The notes under the pieces are model-generated. The model worked only from the letters and a program-made list of their open reading frames with translations, searched no databases and was not told the DNA's origin. A DNA stretch of 64,000 nucleotides from contig NC_079492.1 of NCBI RefSeq assembly GCF_020520425.1, positions 54,683,042-54,747,041 of the forward strand. The letters run 5' to 3'. This document shows positions 35,430 to 48,163 of the stretch, piece by piece; position 1 is the first letter of the stretch; each line of letters opens with the position of its first letter. This DNA comes from Spinacia oleracea. Its lineage: Eukaryota; Streptophyta; Magnoliopsida; Caryophyllales; Amaranthaceae. The translations under genes were made by a program, and so were the position numbers.

Positions 35430-38400
35430 CACTACTACAAAATGCGTCATTTTTCGACGCTTTTTTGGCTATTTTTCGACGCTATACAGCGTCGAGAAAA
35501 ATTTTCTCGACGCCCAAAGACAGCGTCGAGAATTTGGCCGTAGAGAATTTCTCGACGCTGCCCGGCGTCGAGACTTTCGACGGTGTATGTCGTCTACAGA
35601 TTAATTTTGGCGCCTTTCTGCGTCGAGAATCTCAACGGTATTTTATGTAGCTAAATATTTCTTGACGGTCATCTGCGTAGTAATATGTTTTGCTGGCTTA
35701 CCAATAATTTTTTGCGCGAATCATGTTTTGACACTATATAGCGTCGAGAATTTAATTGATTTTTTTTTTAATCATTCATTTTTTCCCAAAGCAAAATCAC
35801 CCTGAAACTAATTAATTAAAACAAACCAATGTTTTGTAAAAAGATAAAAAAATTAATTTATACATTTTACTTCGCTTCACACCCAAGTTGAACTTGCAAA
35901 ATTGGGTAACTTGCAAAATTGGGTAACTTGCAAAGTTGAACTTGCAAAATTGTACAAAAAATAGTTTAATAAAAAAAAAGGTAAACCAAACCAGACCAAA
36001 TATTGTCAGAATGTTGTAATTCATTCATGTAATAAAATGTTTAAAGTACAAAATAGGAGTTTTACACGGATTTATTCAAAATTGACATAATGACTGCTAA
36101 CTAACTAATTACCAGACATGGTAAAAACTAATATTTTTCTTATTTTGTAAGCTTGAGCTGTCACAATAACCTCCATGGAAAACGTGCTAAAATAGTTTCC
36201 ATCTCCGTATCATGCAACCAGGATACTCGGGTCTTGATTCACAAATCCACACGATCAGGTACTAGTACCTCCATCTGAGACACTTCTGAAGTGGATAGAC
36301 AAACAGAACTTGTTGTCTCCAAGTTTTACGCCTGAAGTAAAACAATGCTCAAAAGAAAGGTCCATATCATGAGTATTAAATCTAAGGAAAGACTATAAGA
36401 AAATTAAATGCCTATCATATGTTTAATTTTCCTCGTCAAATTCAAATGATATTTCACAAATAAAAACAAGAGCAGTAACGAACTAACGACATCACCAAAA
36501 GTAGCAGATATGAGAACAAAATGTGACAAAGAAAATCAAATACATGCAATTATACGTTATACGAGTGCATCAATTGACAGATTCAAGATAGTAAATTTTC
36601 CAATATAATAACCAAAAAATTGATAAAAGGAGGACAAAAGAATGAGACTTGGACTTCTCAGCTAGCTATCGCAAAAAAGCAATGGGGCAATTCAAAACAA
36701 AAGCATAATCAAGCTCTAAACATAAAAAATTAGTCATCTTCTTAGAAGCGCATAAGGTTAAAGAGCTTCTTGAATCCCGCCATATCAATAGTGAAACTCG
36801 GAAAAGGATGAGAAAGGACAAGAATAATACCCCACCCAAGCATCTTCTCTTCAACCTTTTTAATTTGTTTTTCTTATTTTTATCTGTTTGTTTGGGAATA
36901 AATCCCTCCCTTGGAAAAAAGAGTATGAAAACACATCAAGAACATGTGGGCCTCAAGCTATCATATTTGTAACTCAGGACCAGGCACTGCCATGAGGTTA
37001 CAAACAAAGTGGCCGGAAAGGTGCCCGATCTACAGACAATGGGATTTTGAATTGGTATCAGTGGCGGCACTAGTAAGGGTTAAATGGGCTCAACTGAACC
37101 CTTTCTAGAAAAGATGCATCTTAGTTGTAAGAGATGAAGAGTTCACAAGACAAAACTAAATAGAGGTATGGTGATTCAGATTATTAACTTCAACAAAGTG
37201 TTCTATAAAAGCGAAAAAATGTAGGATTTAGTAGGAGTTCAGCTTTATGCTCCCTATAAAATTATAAGAAAATTATGTGCAATGTTCAAAAAGAGGGATA
37301 CTGTTAAAGAAGATAAGATATCTGTTGTGATGGCTGCTGGAGTTGATTCGAAAAGTGATGATTCAGAAACTGATGTTCTGGTCTGTTCAAGGATGAGGAG
37401 CATTATAACCTCATTTCAGATGTTAGTCTTTATATTGTGGTTGTTCTACTAATGTTGCTTGCTTGTTCTCTCTCTCTCTCTCTACATATTTGATTTTACT
37501 GCTATCACAATAACTGATTTAGACATATTAGCAAATACTGAAATTATCTAAATAAATTATCACAATACCTGATTGGTTATTGTTCTGATCTGTACAATTT
37601 TAAAAAGTTCTATTCTATAAAGTTCAGTTTTGTTCTGTTTCTTAAATTAACACATCCATTCTATAAAGTTCTATCAAAAGTGTTCTATTCCGTTTCACAA
37701 AGTTCCATGCAAAACAATAAAAGAAAAAAATATGTACAGGCCAACCATTTGCATCTTTCTACTAGTTCAGCATTATAATATACATTCAACCAACTATAAT
37801 GTTTACATTCTACATGTATAGGACTCATACATGAGACCGTGACTCTCAAACATTATTAGCAATATAGTTGATAATATTAAGTAAATTAACATATCCATAA
37901 GGTTGTGACAAATCCTGAAATATTACGGGTTTTGTTGTAGTGACTTCTTAAAAGTTAAGGGGCTGAGTATCTATTAAGAATTTATAAATGTAGCTAGAAT
38001 AATCAGACCTATACTCAATCTTCATGAACAATAAGTTCTAGCACAAAATCTAATGTTTTAAGAATGAAAGTTAATTCATATGATTAACTAGATTACACTT
38101 TGAGTTAGACTATAATGCAAAACCTTTTGGACCTTTATACTACTAACCAATCAAACATAAAATTTGACAGCAAGTTCAAATTATAATAGGGCGACTGCAA
38201 TCAGATCCGCACGTACTCAGCCCAACAAAAAAATTCAACAGTAAGAATATATAGAACAGGTTAGAACACAAAATCTTTAACTCGATTATCTAGTGACATA
38301 CTTATCCACTACATGATTCAAAACATTGCTTGGTAGATTTCAGTCCCAGTTACAACGCTACTAAGCGAAACATTTATAGCTACGATTCCTAAGAGGTCTA

Positions 38401-39122
38401 AAGATAAGCAGTCATTACCCAAGTGTAGGGCTAAACAAAATCATGTGTCATGAACCAAAATTTCTAGCAGCACCAAAAAACAAGAAGAAATATGTATGTA
38501 TATTTCCACATGAGGTCCAACTACGTATATAGTACATAGACATGTCGCACTTGATGCTAACTATAAACTACACAAAATGAAAGGAAAACTCAATGCAATA
38601 AACCTCGTACATTAGACAATAATAAATGTTCAGATAAAAATGTGAAAATTACAGAAATTTTCAAATATACCTTAGAAGCCCAGATTTCCTCATACTTCCA
38701 TGCAATTACATAGCACAGACGCCTACAAGCTGCAGTTCTCTCCTTGGAACAACTTTTGCCTACAAAAACTGATCAACAAAGCTAATGGTAAGATAATGTA
38801 TGTTTTCCGGTACAATTTCTTCAAAAATATCCTAACAATGAAACCTGCTACCTTTTCTGTGCATCACCACATTGAAATAGAGATTAAAGTTGGACATTCA
38901 GGCTATCTTACGTAATGCATGTCATGAGTCACATTCCTAAGGTAGAGTATATGGGATTAGATATGTACAACCCAAATATAGTTTTTTCTGTTGAACATAA
39001 CGAATACTACATGGTAGTAGATTGGGAATGCATTGAATTGCATACTAGTAGTTGACAGAAAACAAAAAGTTTACAACTCAATATAAAGATCAATCAAACA
39101 TTCAGTGAATGATGAAACAAAT

Positions 39123-39220
39123 TGTGACCAACTTTACACCAGGTCTGAACCTCTCAGCTAAAAATTATCAAATATGTGACCAACTTTACATAAAGTCTGA
39201 ACCTCTCAGCTAAAAAATAT
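39123..39220. repeat. 52-bp tandem duplication inside CACTA-2
   Basis: tgtgaccaactttacac...ctctcagctaaaaa is repeated once with few changes. Confidence 0.85.
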
Positions 39221-39711
39221 GTAATTCGTGTTTCATAGGGACAAAGATCAAATATGTTTGCATTATACTCTTCATTGCCAAGGAGACATTCACGTAAACC
39301 ATTGAGCCTGTTATTATTGTCATAAAGGAGGAGGGGGGGGGTAACTTGAAAATAATATTGTAACATATTGTGGTTGCATGTTATCTCTTTATATACATTG
39401 CAAGGGTGAAGGGGCTTCCTAGATTTGTCCAAGTTAAATCCATTCATCGGTTATTCCTGCTAGACAACTTGAGAAATTAGACAAATGCATTATATTGACA
39501 CGAGAAAGCAACAAAAATTGGGACACAAGATAACCTCTTTGATTGCACAAGGTTGGGTTATTCAACCACGACAAGGCCATGCAAATATGGAAGACAGGCC
39601 AAAACCTAAGGAATAATGAATGCTAAACTTTAGAAAAGATTAGAGTTTTGCAAATTGTATCTCTGTCACATATATATGCACCTCTGTATGTCAAAGAAGT
39701 TCTCACACGCC

Positions 39712-39770
39712 GTCTCCAAATCTTGGATAACACTGATAGAAGTATGTCTCCAAACTTGGATAACACTGAC
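39712..39770. repeat. 34-bp tandem duplication inside CACTA-2
   Basis: gtctccaaa(t)cttggataac followed by actgata, twice in succession. It lies in a short frame (39648-39881) that I do not recognise. Confidence 0.7.
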
Positions 39771-41079
39771 ATAGCCAAGGTCGGACCTGAAATAGATTCT
39801 GAAGTCAGAGACAAGCCGGATTGTAATTCTTTGTTTCAACTGAAAGAACAAAAACTAAAAAGTGACGCAAATAAAACATAGCTGCCACATCAGACCAGTA
39901 ATTTGCAAACAAAAAAAACTCTCCGATTCCGGATATCAAAACCTGTCTTCCCCACTTCGCCACCACTGAATGCTAGTTTTTCACCATTACCCCATGAGAC
40001 AAAAACAAAGAATAACGGTTTACAATTACTCAATATAATCATCAATCAAACCTTATATAACTTCAACTAGCACAAGAAGCAACCAATTGACCAATAAATT
40101 GACAGAAGTTCAAAAGAAAATACTAAATGCCTCTTGGCTGCATCCAAAGTCACATACAAGTAAAAAAAATAGTTCTAACAATTCTCCTGTATTCTAAAAT
40201 TATCAATGAAGAATTCCTTAGCAAATACCAAAAAAGAAACAAAAATAAAAATTCTTGCAGTGGAAAATATTGCGATAATAAATAAGGGGTTGGATTATCA
40301 TAAAAATTATATAAAACAAACTAAAACTTAGATTTTTAATGTTGATTAAAAACCTCAAATTCCAGATTTATTCATATGGATCAATAAACCACCATTGCAT
40401 TTCTCGAATCACCAAACCCCGACAATAAAAAAAAAATTAAAAACGGATTCGAAATTTCTAACAAGAAAGTGAAATTAGACCTAGATTGCTTCACCAACAT
40501 AGGGAAGAAAAAATAAATTAATGGGATTGTAATTGTGAACTGACCTGAACACCATGAGAGAATTGGGAATCTCTGAAATCATGTTGAACGTTGAACGAGA
40601 GGTTGGAACCGAGATCTGAGTCCCACGAACCCTGAAAAAATGGGGGGAAATTAAAATAATTTATGAGCTTTAAATTCAATGAACTTCAAGAAGATAAAAA
40701 AGTAAACTTCAAGAGATGAAAAAGAAAAAGAAAGATTGAAAGAGCTTCGAGATGTAGATCTGAAACACAATTTGATTGGGTTTTGCGGTTTCTAAAATGT
40801 GTGAAGGAGAAGATCTAGGTCTAGGGTTTAGGCTGAAATGAAACTCTCTGTTATTGGGAACAATTTTCTTTTTACAAGTAATTGAGCACGCGGGCTGGGA
40901 TACTGCCTAAGATAAGTCCACGTGAGAACCACGTGGTTTCTCGACACTCTATGTAGACGAGAAATAGATACGACAGCGAAGCGCGTCGACAAAACACGAA
41001 GTACTAAATTTCCAGCCAGCGGTAGTCCACAGCGTCGACCTCACAGTGTCGAGAAACAACGCCAATTGTAGTAGTGATC

Positions 41080-41886
41080 TATAAAAATCTTTACACCTGA
41101 AGTGTATGTATACGGTTCCAACATAGTGATGAGTTATAGATTTATTTATATGAAAGGGCAAGATAATGCAGTTGATAATATTATTGAAAATAAAGAAAAC
41201 ACTAATATAATATATAGTGTATGAAATACCCTTGAAGTGGTATAGATATCTGAACTATAATAGATGGCCCGTGAAAAAAGATGAATGGTACCTATTGAAT
41301 AATTATCCAGATATCATTGATGAATAGCATGCAAAGTATATGTTGAAGAATTTTGATGATACCGGTATATGATGGAACAACCAAAATATAATGCATATGC
41401 GAATAATAATGGATTTTGAATAGGGGATCGTAAATCTATGTATGTTTCGACGTATACATAACTATAATGATCAAATGAGCTCTTGGACCTGAAGTCCAAC
41501 AAGTTATGGATTTGAAATGTCCACACTATACAATGTTTTGCATTTTGACTTTTACATTCATATACATATGTGGTTAATAGGTAAATGCATCATTCATCAT
41601 ACATTTAGTTTGTTTTATGTTTTATCATGATATGATTTTCATTTATCCAATTATATATGTTTCAAAACTATTATGATGTCGTATGTGAATATGCATCCAA
41701 AGAATGGTAAGACAAATTTGCAACTTTATGAATATTATAAGAGGAGTTTCTTACTCCAATGGGCGAATAGTTGCGAAAGAAGTATATATAATGTTGATTT
41801 AATAACATGTTATGAATCATGCAAATAAGAAAATTTTCTGAAGAACTCATACATGATGTTCTTAAACATCTAGCCCTTTAAGTTTT
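41080..41886 (+). mobile_element. Host element H, segment 4
   Basis: Decayed sequence resuming after CACTA-2. It contains acacctgaagtgtatg and gacctgaagtccaac, echoing segment 1. No open domain. Ends gtttt at the solo LTR target site. Confidence 0.4.
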
Positions 41887-44252
41887 TGTGACACCCTCAA
41901 ATTTCTCTCTTTTTTAAAACCAACATTTATTTGAATAAAACCAACATGGAGAGAAACTTAGGAGTATTACTGCCACGTGATTACGTTAAAGGCTAATTAA
42001 CTCAACTAATGCAGCGAATAACTCAAATACTTTTCTTTATTGAATAATAATAGTCGAAATAATTAATAATAGTGTATATTCGATAAACCCTTGAAATTTA
42101 AATACTAAAATCTGAAATCACAAATGAAACCAACTTAGAAAAATAAATCCTAACTAGTGAACTCTCCATTAATCTCGTATGCAAGCATTTGTCACATCAT
42201 CACATCAAGTTCCTGAAAACTAAACTGCTCACCAAAAGGTGAACAGGGCCAAGCCAAAACAAATAGGAAATACGGGTTAGCAAAAGCTAAGTACGAATAT
42301 ATGCAAGACATGTAAAACATTTATATATAGTTGGACATACTTTCACAAACCATTTAATTCAAACTTGCTTAATTGAAATCATAGAAGATTCATTTTCCAA
42401 AATTAGAAACTTTCCATAAATAGTAACTTTTCATAAATAGTAACTTTTCAAAAGTATAAACATTTCAAGAATTAAGATTTCCAAAATAGAAACTTTCCAA
42501 AAATAGAAACACTCCACGAAAAGAAATATTCCCAATATATAAACTTTCCAAATATAACAATATTCCAAAAGTAGAAACTTTCCAAAAACAGATTCCAATT
42601 AGAATATGAAAATCAAACACCTCTTTTATCTCCCCTTCCTTCCTAAATGTGCACACCTTCAAGCTAGTATTCCATCACAAATCTATACGTTGGGGTACTA
42701 ACCAAATAATAGTCAACAAGTGACCCTTGAATTACACAACAAGTGATGCGTATGAACATAAAAGATCCATGAAATCCATTCCACCTTGATACTTAATAAA
42801 AGTATAATAATGTCATGAAAGACCATCCAGTAACCAACCATATGATAAACCAACAATCCTCCTTTTATTTAATCAAACGTATTTTTAAAGAAAACAACGT
42901 ATTTTGAAATAAAGATTTATAACTCATCAAAACCAAATAAACTATTTCAAACACAACTTGAACAAATCCATCATCATATTAAAATCAAGAAAAATATTTA
43001 ACCTTTCAAAAATCCTCAAACAATTTTCACAAATCAAGAAACAATTCAAAATCACTAATTCACAATTTTCAATTTGAAAACAATTAATAATTTGAAGTTA
43101 ATAATCAAACCATGCATAGATTTCATTCACATAATAATCTAGCCACATACACGTACCTTGATTAAATAACATCTCACACAAAGATAAATTTGATCCTGCT
43201 ACGGATCACTCACGAGTGCCTAACAATTAATAAATAAAACCCTAATTAATTCATGATTGAACAATTAAATTAATAAAAATAAATCTAATGCCCTTAAATT
43301 TAATTCATGAGTAATGCATGCATAATAACAGTATTATAAATCAAAAATTTCGAACAATGGTTTAAAAATACACTTTTAAAAATTACGGCATTAATTTAGA
43401 AGAGTTTAAATAGTAAAAACTGATCGTAAAAGAGAAGGCTTTGAAAAAAATTGGGGTGTGGAAGTCACGACACCAAGCGGTAGACGTCGGCGGCAAGGAG
43501 TGCACGACGGGGGTGTTGTGGTGGTTGTATAAGGATTTTAGGTAAGAAGGTTTAGAGCCAAAGATGGAGAAGAAGTTTAAGAGCGGGCTTGGGAAAGCTC
43601 TCAACTTTTGGTGTAAGGAATGATGAATGAAGTAGAGGGTATTTATAGTTATAGGATTAGGGTTAGGGTTAGAATGGAATCCTAAGGGGTATCGTCGTGG
43701 TTGGTGTTCAAGCTATGATAGGATTCTGAATCTAGTCATGATTTTGGTGATATTCGGTTTAGAGTAAAATCGTTTAAAATAGAAATATAAAAGATAAAAT
43801 CACGAAATTTTAAAAAGAGGCTTAAATAATTAATTAAGATTTATCCTGAAAAGTTCAGAATTTTTCTCAAAGAATTCGGATTTTTAGGGAATTTTGAATT
43901 GGTGAAACTCTTAAAAACCAATTTTAAATAGAATTATCTTATTTTTCCAAAATAAATCCGAAATATATTATCATAATATATTATTATATTAAACTGATTT
44001 TATAAAATATTAAACATAATTTTTGGATTTATAAAATAATTTTAAGTTGATTAAAACTCTTTTTCTCCAAAATTGATTTCTAATAGAATTAGGAATTAAT
44101 AAAATCCGAAAAAATAATTTAAATTCAGTTTTTAAAATAATATTCCCTCTAAAACATTTGAATGTTTTCCCTCCAAAATATTTTAATATCAAATTATATT
44201 TTAAAAATGCATAAAATGATTAATAAAATGCCTAAAAATAAGGGGTATTACA
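41887..44252 (-). mobile_element. Solo LTR, probably a gypsy chromovirus (2366 bp)
   Basis: Plus strand runs from TGTGACACCC to GGGGTATTACA; on minus it starts TGTAATACCCC, typical of plant chromovirus LTRs. A perfect 5-bp target duplicate GTTTT flanks it (41882-41886 and 44253-44257). No primer-binding site, polypurine tract or coding domain is seen inside. On minus a TATA box (CTATAAATACCC) lies near 43640. It was probably left by LTR-LTR recombination. A-rich imperfect repeats (actttccaaaaatagaaac) occur at 42400-42600. Confidence 0.8.
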
Positions 44253-44763
44253 GTTTTACATATGAATGTCATAATATTAATCAAATATTATTTAAACTCT
44301 TGAAGAGTGTTTTTGAACTGTTGTCTCAACCAGTAGTTTGAGTACTTGAGTTATCAACGGTATTGGTTTCATTGAACTAGAAGATCTCAAGTGATGTATT
44401 CATCAGAGGGAGAAAATACGCGTTGCACTCTTTTTCCCTTAACCGTGGTTTTGTCCCATTGGGTTTTCCTGGTAAGGTTTTTAACGAGGCAACATCCCAA
44501 GCGTATTAAGATGAGTGTGGTACTGTTTTCCTTCACTAGGTTTTTATCCCACGTGGGATAAAAGAGTGCACAGGGTTTTCCTAATAAGGTTTTTATTGAG
44601 GCATCATCTCATGTACATTACAAGGTCATTGTATTGTTTTAGATAATGGACATCCAAGGGAGTGCGTTATAAATATATTGTATTGTGGATGCCCATATAT
44701 TATATCCCTGTCATCCTTATCCTATATAATATATGTATGTGTACATATTAGGTCAATTGGAAT
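44253..44763 (+). mobile_element. Host element H, 3' end with polypurine tract and LTR start
   Basis: Contains ctctttttcccttaaccgtgg, tttgtcccattgggtttt and cctggtaaggtttttaacg, phrases found in the 3' parts of many plant copia elements. A purine tract (ccaagggagtg, 44654-44664) precedes cgttataaatatattg and tgtggatgcccat, which look like the 5' end of a copia LTR. This supports plus orientation for H. Confidence 0.55.
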
Positions 44764-44772
44764 AAGAATATA

Positions 44773-45272
44773 GGACAAATTGTTTTTTACCACCTAAAAA
44801 CATCGAAAATTTGTTTTTTACCACCTAAGAAAATAAAACTTGTATTTTACCACCTTAAAAATTAATAAAAGTTGTGTTTTACCACCTGAAAACTTGGAAA
44901 TTGAAGAAATCGTATGTGGAGCAACTACTCATTACACAATTCGATCAATGTTAAGCTTAATTTCATTTCTGCTTCTTCTAACACGTTCACTTGGAGAACC
45001 AAAAAATGTTGGTAGCGAATTCATTGTATTTCTCTCATGAAACAAGTGAGATATCTCCTGAGGTGATTGTATCCCAACATTTTTAGCCATCTCATTGCTA
45101 TGGACATGAGAAAAGCTATTAGGAGAAGATATTTCCCGAGTAGGTGATGCAGAAAAAGAGTCCATATGCGCCTTATGTGAGGTTTTAGGTGGTAAAAAAC
45201 AACTTTTATTATTTTTTTAGGTGGTAAAAAACAATTTTTCGATTTTTTTATGTGGTAAAAAATAATTTGTCC
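44773..45272. mobile_element. Mutator-like MITE with long terminal inverted repeats
   Basis: Terminal inverted repeats of about 85-110 bp start GGACAAATT at both ends and are built from a repeated tttttaccaccta unit, four copies on the left and three on the right. It is flanked by a perfect 9-bp duplicate aagaatata (44764-44772 and 45273-45281), which indicates the Mutator superfamily. Almost the whole core between the repeats is a 77-codon minus-strand frame (45165-44932). Confidence 0.9.
44932..45165 (-). other. 77-codon frame filling the core of the Mutator-like MITE
   Basis: The ATG at 45165 opens MDSFSASPTREISSPNSFSH and the frame ends NEIKLNIDRIV. The composition (Ser/Pro/Asn, few rare residues) is protein-like but I recognise no family. 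It may be a captured host exon (Pack-MULE) or chance; the short length does not settle it. Confidence 0.3.
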
Positions 45273-45281
45273 AAGAATATA

Positions 45282-45449
45282 ACCGCCAATTTCTCTCTTC
45301 CTCTCTCCCCCTTTCTCCCTACTTTCATAACAAATCTATCATTATCCCTTACCTTTTGTCTTTTTCCAAATGATACCTTTTTTTTATCATAATTAATACT
45401 TCAGGGTTCATTAGAACATTCCTACATCTACCCACTGGATAGGGGAAAT
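45282..45449 (+). other. Probable remainder of the H LTR
   Basis: ctctcttcctctctccccc and the following pyrimidine-rich run resemble the 3' part of copia LTRs and would follow on from 44763 if the MITE were removed. Not certain. Confidence 0.3.
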
Positions 45450-45543
45450 GATAAATCCAAGAAAGAATTCACTTCTTCCAAGGAAATCAACTTTGAAAAA
45501 TGTGAATTTCCTTGGACGAAGTAAAAATTTCCTTGGATTTATC
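45450..45543. repeat. Imperfect 45-bp inverted repeat (fold-back)
   Basis: gataaatccaag...ttcacttcttccaaggaaat pairs with atttccttggacgaag...cttggatttatc around a ~15-bp loop. A 13-bp direct repeat cccactggatagg flanks it (45431-45443 and 45548-45560). It looks like a small fold-back MITE. Confidence 0.65.
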
Positions 45544-45618
45544 ACCTCCCACTGGATAGGCAACCTACTACTAATAGGACATTAAAAAACAATTACTAAT
45601 GCTGACGTGGATTCCTCT

Positions 45619-45680
45619 ACCACTACTCACTATTAGTGGTGGTTAGTTTACCACTACTCACTATTAGTGGTGGTTAGTTT
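45619..45680. repeat. Perfect 31-bp direct duplication containing a palindrome
   Basis: accactactcactattagtg followed by gtggttagttt occurs twice, end to end, without a mismatch. Each unit contains an inverted ccactact/agtagtgg-like core. Confidence 0.9.
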
Positions 45681-47573
45681 ACCCGATGGATAGATAAAGT
45701 TTTTTCCGTTCATTAGTTTAATAAGTTTATTACCAACATTACATGACTCATTCATTTTTCTAGGGGCTTACGAAGTATTAGGTTGTACGTAGTACGGAGT
45801 AATTATTACAGCCTTACAGGTCGTAGTTAATACTCCAGGAGTACCAACATTAGAAGACTTGTTCATTTTTCTAGTACGAAGTATTAATAAATGCAACTTA
45901 CGACAAGGAAGAAGTATAAATAAACGAGTTTTAATTAAGTGCATAAACTTTTGTTTTATTCGAAATCTAATCCACTAGCTCCGGCCAATTAATATATACG
46001 CAGGGCCTTCTTCGAAAATTTGGAGGTATTGTGCAGTTGTGCTAAATTTAAATATTAGGCCCCATAAATTTTGAGGACAATTGTAAAATGCATAATTATT
46101 AATATTGTTTTGTGTATAAAAAACATATATAGCCAAATTAATGTTATCATGTAATATTTATGTGGGTTGATTTTAAAATAATGAATCGAAATATTTGATA
46201 GATATAAAAATGGGTGATTGTTTTCATCGTACAAAAAAAAGAAAAAATACATGGACATGAATCGAACTCGGGTGACATGTACAAAATTCATACCTCCCTA
46301 ACAACTGAAAATATATGGCATATAACATTATTGAGCAAAATTTCTTTTGGGAAAATTTTGTGGTCCGGTGTTGTAGGTGCGGCTGGACCGCTCCAAAGTC
46401 GGGCCTGTATATACGAATATATAATTCGATAAATTTGCTTTTATGCCGGTGGTCCTTATACATAACAAAATGTTCTACTACATATTTTATGAGATTAAAT
46501 CAACACACTTAGTAAGTACGGAAAAATCAAAATAAGTTGATAGAGTTGGTGGAAAACTCACTTTATCAGTTTATCACAAGGTCGAATCCTATCAAAATTG
46601 AAATATTTCATAGTAAAGATGACATTGATCAGGTCTGTTTGAACTAGCACGAAAAAACGCAGCACGATACTAGCACAAAGTCATGCATGGGGCCGTGGTC
46701 CAGGTGTTGGAAATTTTGTTAAGAAAACAAAAGAAAAGAGTAGAAGTGTAAAGTGGGAAATATCCCACATGAATATCAACTAATTGCTTTATTTACATAT
46801 TGGGGTATGTGTATGCTTCTTGTATAATAAAGCAGTAGAAGGGCTCACACGCATGTAGGCTGGTCAGATTGGGCTCGGGCCTTGTGATGCACGGGTGAGA
46901 TGTGGGCCTACCCATCTTTTTGTGGAACCCCCTTCCCTTGCCACTTGCCAGGTTGCTCATTGTTACGGGTATCTTATGCTTGTTAAAAAATTAATATTGT
47001 AACATTTAGAGAAATGATTAGCTATAGTACGGACATCGTTTATTCTCTTCTTGTAACCCCTTTTGACGATTATTGCTTTTCCAAAAAGCTTGAATAATTA
47101 ATCAAGGCTTATGTTCATCCAAACACACAATACACAAAATGTTCATACGCGTTCATCTTTTGACTTCTTTCACAAAATACTTATATGGTTTTTGGACAAG
47201 TATTTTGATTCCGACAATTCACGTTTGTGAGTGCACACAAATTTCGGAGCTATGTTAAGGACGATCGCTTTTGTCTACTGTATTGGGATGTAGCGCTTAA
47301 CTGTTCATTTTATGTTGATCCAATTATTCGCAAGATCAAGATAAGTATATTCTAACTATATTCTTATTGCAATATTAATATTATTATTATTTTTTAATAT
47401 GCAACAATCTAATAGTCGATTGGTAAATATTGCGTATGTTTTTGATGTTGTTGCTATAGATGTTTGATTTTTTGAATTGAGTGAACATATAATTTGGTTG
47501 GATAATGCAACGATATATATTTCAACCCTATTACAACGGATTTGGACGTCGCATTCTCCGAAATGTAGTAGTG
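45681..47573. other. Intergenic sequence
   Basis: No gene is recognised. A short stretch at 47213-47355 reads FVSAHKFRSYVKDDRFCLLY and YVDPIIRKIK on plus without a stop, which could be an exon scrap, but no family is recognised. Confidence 0.4.
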
Positions 47574-47750
47574 GATTACACTATTAATTGTCTTATTTCT
47601 TAATATACGAGTACGAAATAATAAAGCTTGATCCTTGTTTGTTTACGGTTGTACACTTGATACTTCAAAGACAATGTTACGTTATCAATCCAACTAATTT
47701 CATGATCCTTAGTTAGTCAAGAATCGAGATTATTCGTGATATTCATTAAT
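47574..47750 (+). pseudogene. 3'-end relic of a third cysteine-rich peptide gene
   Basis: This DNA aligns with the 3' region of the peptide gene at 49553-49765. Both contain acactattaat, then aataaagcttgatccttg, acggttgta.actt, cttcaaaga.aat, tgttacgtta and catgatcctt. The coding part upstream is not recognisable. It sits in front of the tRNA-Asp gene exactly as the complete gene sits in front of the second tRNA copy, so it marks a decayed first unit of a tandem array. Confidence 0.65.
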
Positions 47751-47837
47751 GTGAATCGTCTTTTGAATACTCATAGATGTTTGTTCTATTCTATTCCAAC
47801 AAAATGAACTAACTACATCTGACCGCAATACAATATA

Positions 47838-48076
47838 CTCCCTCGGTCCCAGATTAGTTGTTACACTTTTCTTTTTCGTCCGTCTCAGATTAGTTGTTAC
47901 ACTTCTAAATTGGGAATGACCCCACAATTATTATATTGTCTCTCTCTTCCCACTAAATTCTTTTTTGTCCCCACACCCTCTCTCATTCAATTAAAAAAAT
48001 ACCCCACTTACTCCTACTACATCTACTTTTTCAATAAAATAACAATTTATAACCAAACAACCACTGATGGAGGGAG
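47838..48076. mobile_element. Stowaway-type MITE (239 bp)
   Basis: CTCCCTCGGTCCCAGATTAG at the left and gatggagggag at the right form short inverted ends. TA dinucleotides flank it (47836-47837 and 48077-48078). An internal phrase agattagttgttacactt is repeated. Typical of Tc1/mariner-derived plant MITEs. Confidence 0.85.
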
Positions 48077-48163
48077 TAACTAAAATGATGACATGGGAAA
48101 AAAAAGTATGCATTCAATTTGTGTAGACACGGATCTTAAATAAATCAGCCAAAATTTAAAAAG

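Larger units (their letters stand above)
35430..41076. mobile_element. CACTA transposon CACTA-2, non-autonomous
   Basis: Left end CACTACTACAAAATGCG; right end, read inward, CACTACTACAATTGGCG. Flanked by the 3-bp duplicate ATC (35427-35429 and 41077-41079). Subterminal arrays repeat gcgtcgagaa/ttctcgacgc motifs at both ends (35450-35755 and 40935-41060). The 5-kb core has no recognisable transposase and only short frames. Near the right end a minus-strand leader-like stretch (40540-40860) could be a captured or former promoter region. A (CT)n run lies near 37470. Confidence 0.9.

Noticed and set aside
37060..39975. cagtggcgg.. and ..ccaccactg as possible hAT element ends inside CACTA-2
   Set aside because: Inverted match is short and imperfect, and no 8-bp target duplicate flanks it.
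43660..43680. Telomere-like ttagggttagggttag
   Set aside because: Two to three units only, inside an LTR, and not the plant TTTAGGG repeat.
46214..46463. Overlapping 72-79 codon frames on both strands
   Set aside because: No signal, domain or codon pattern; intergenic AT-rich DNA.
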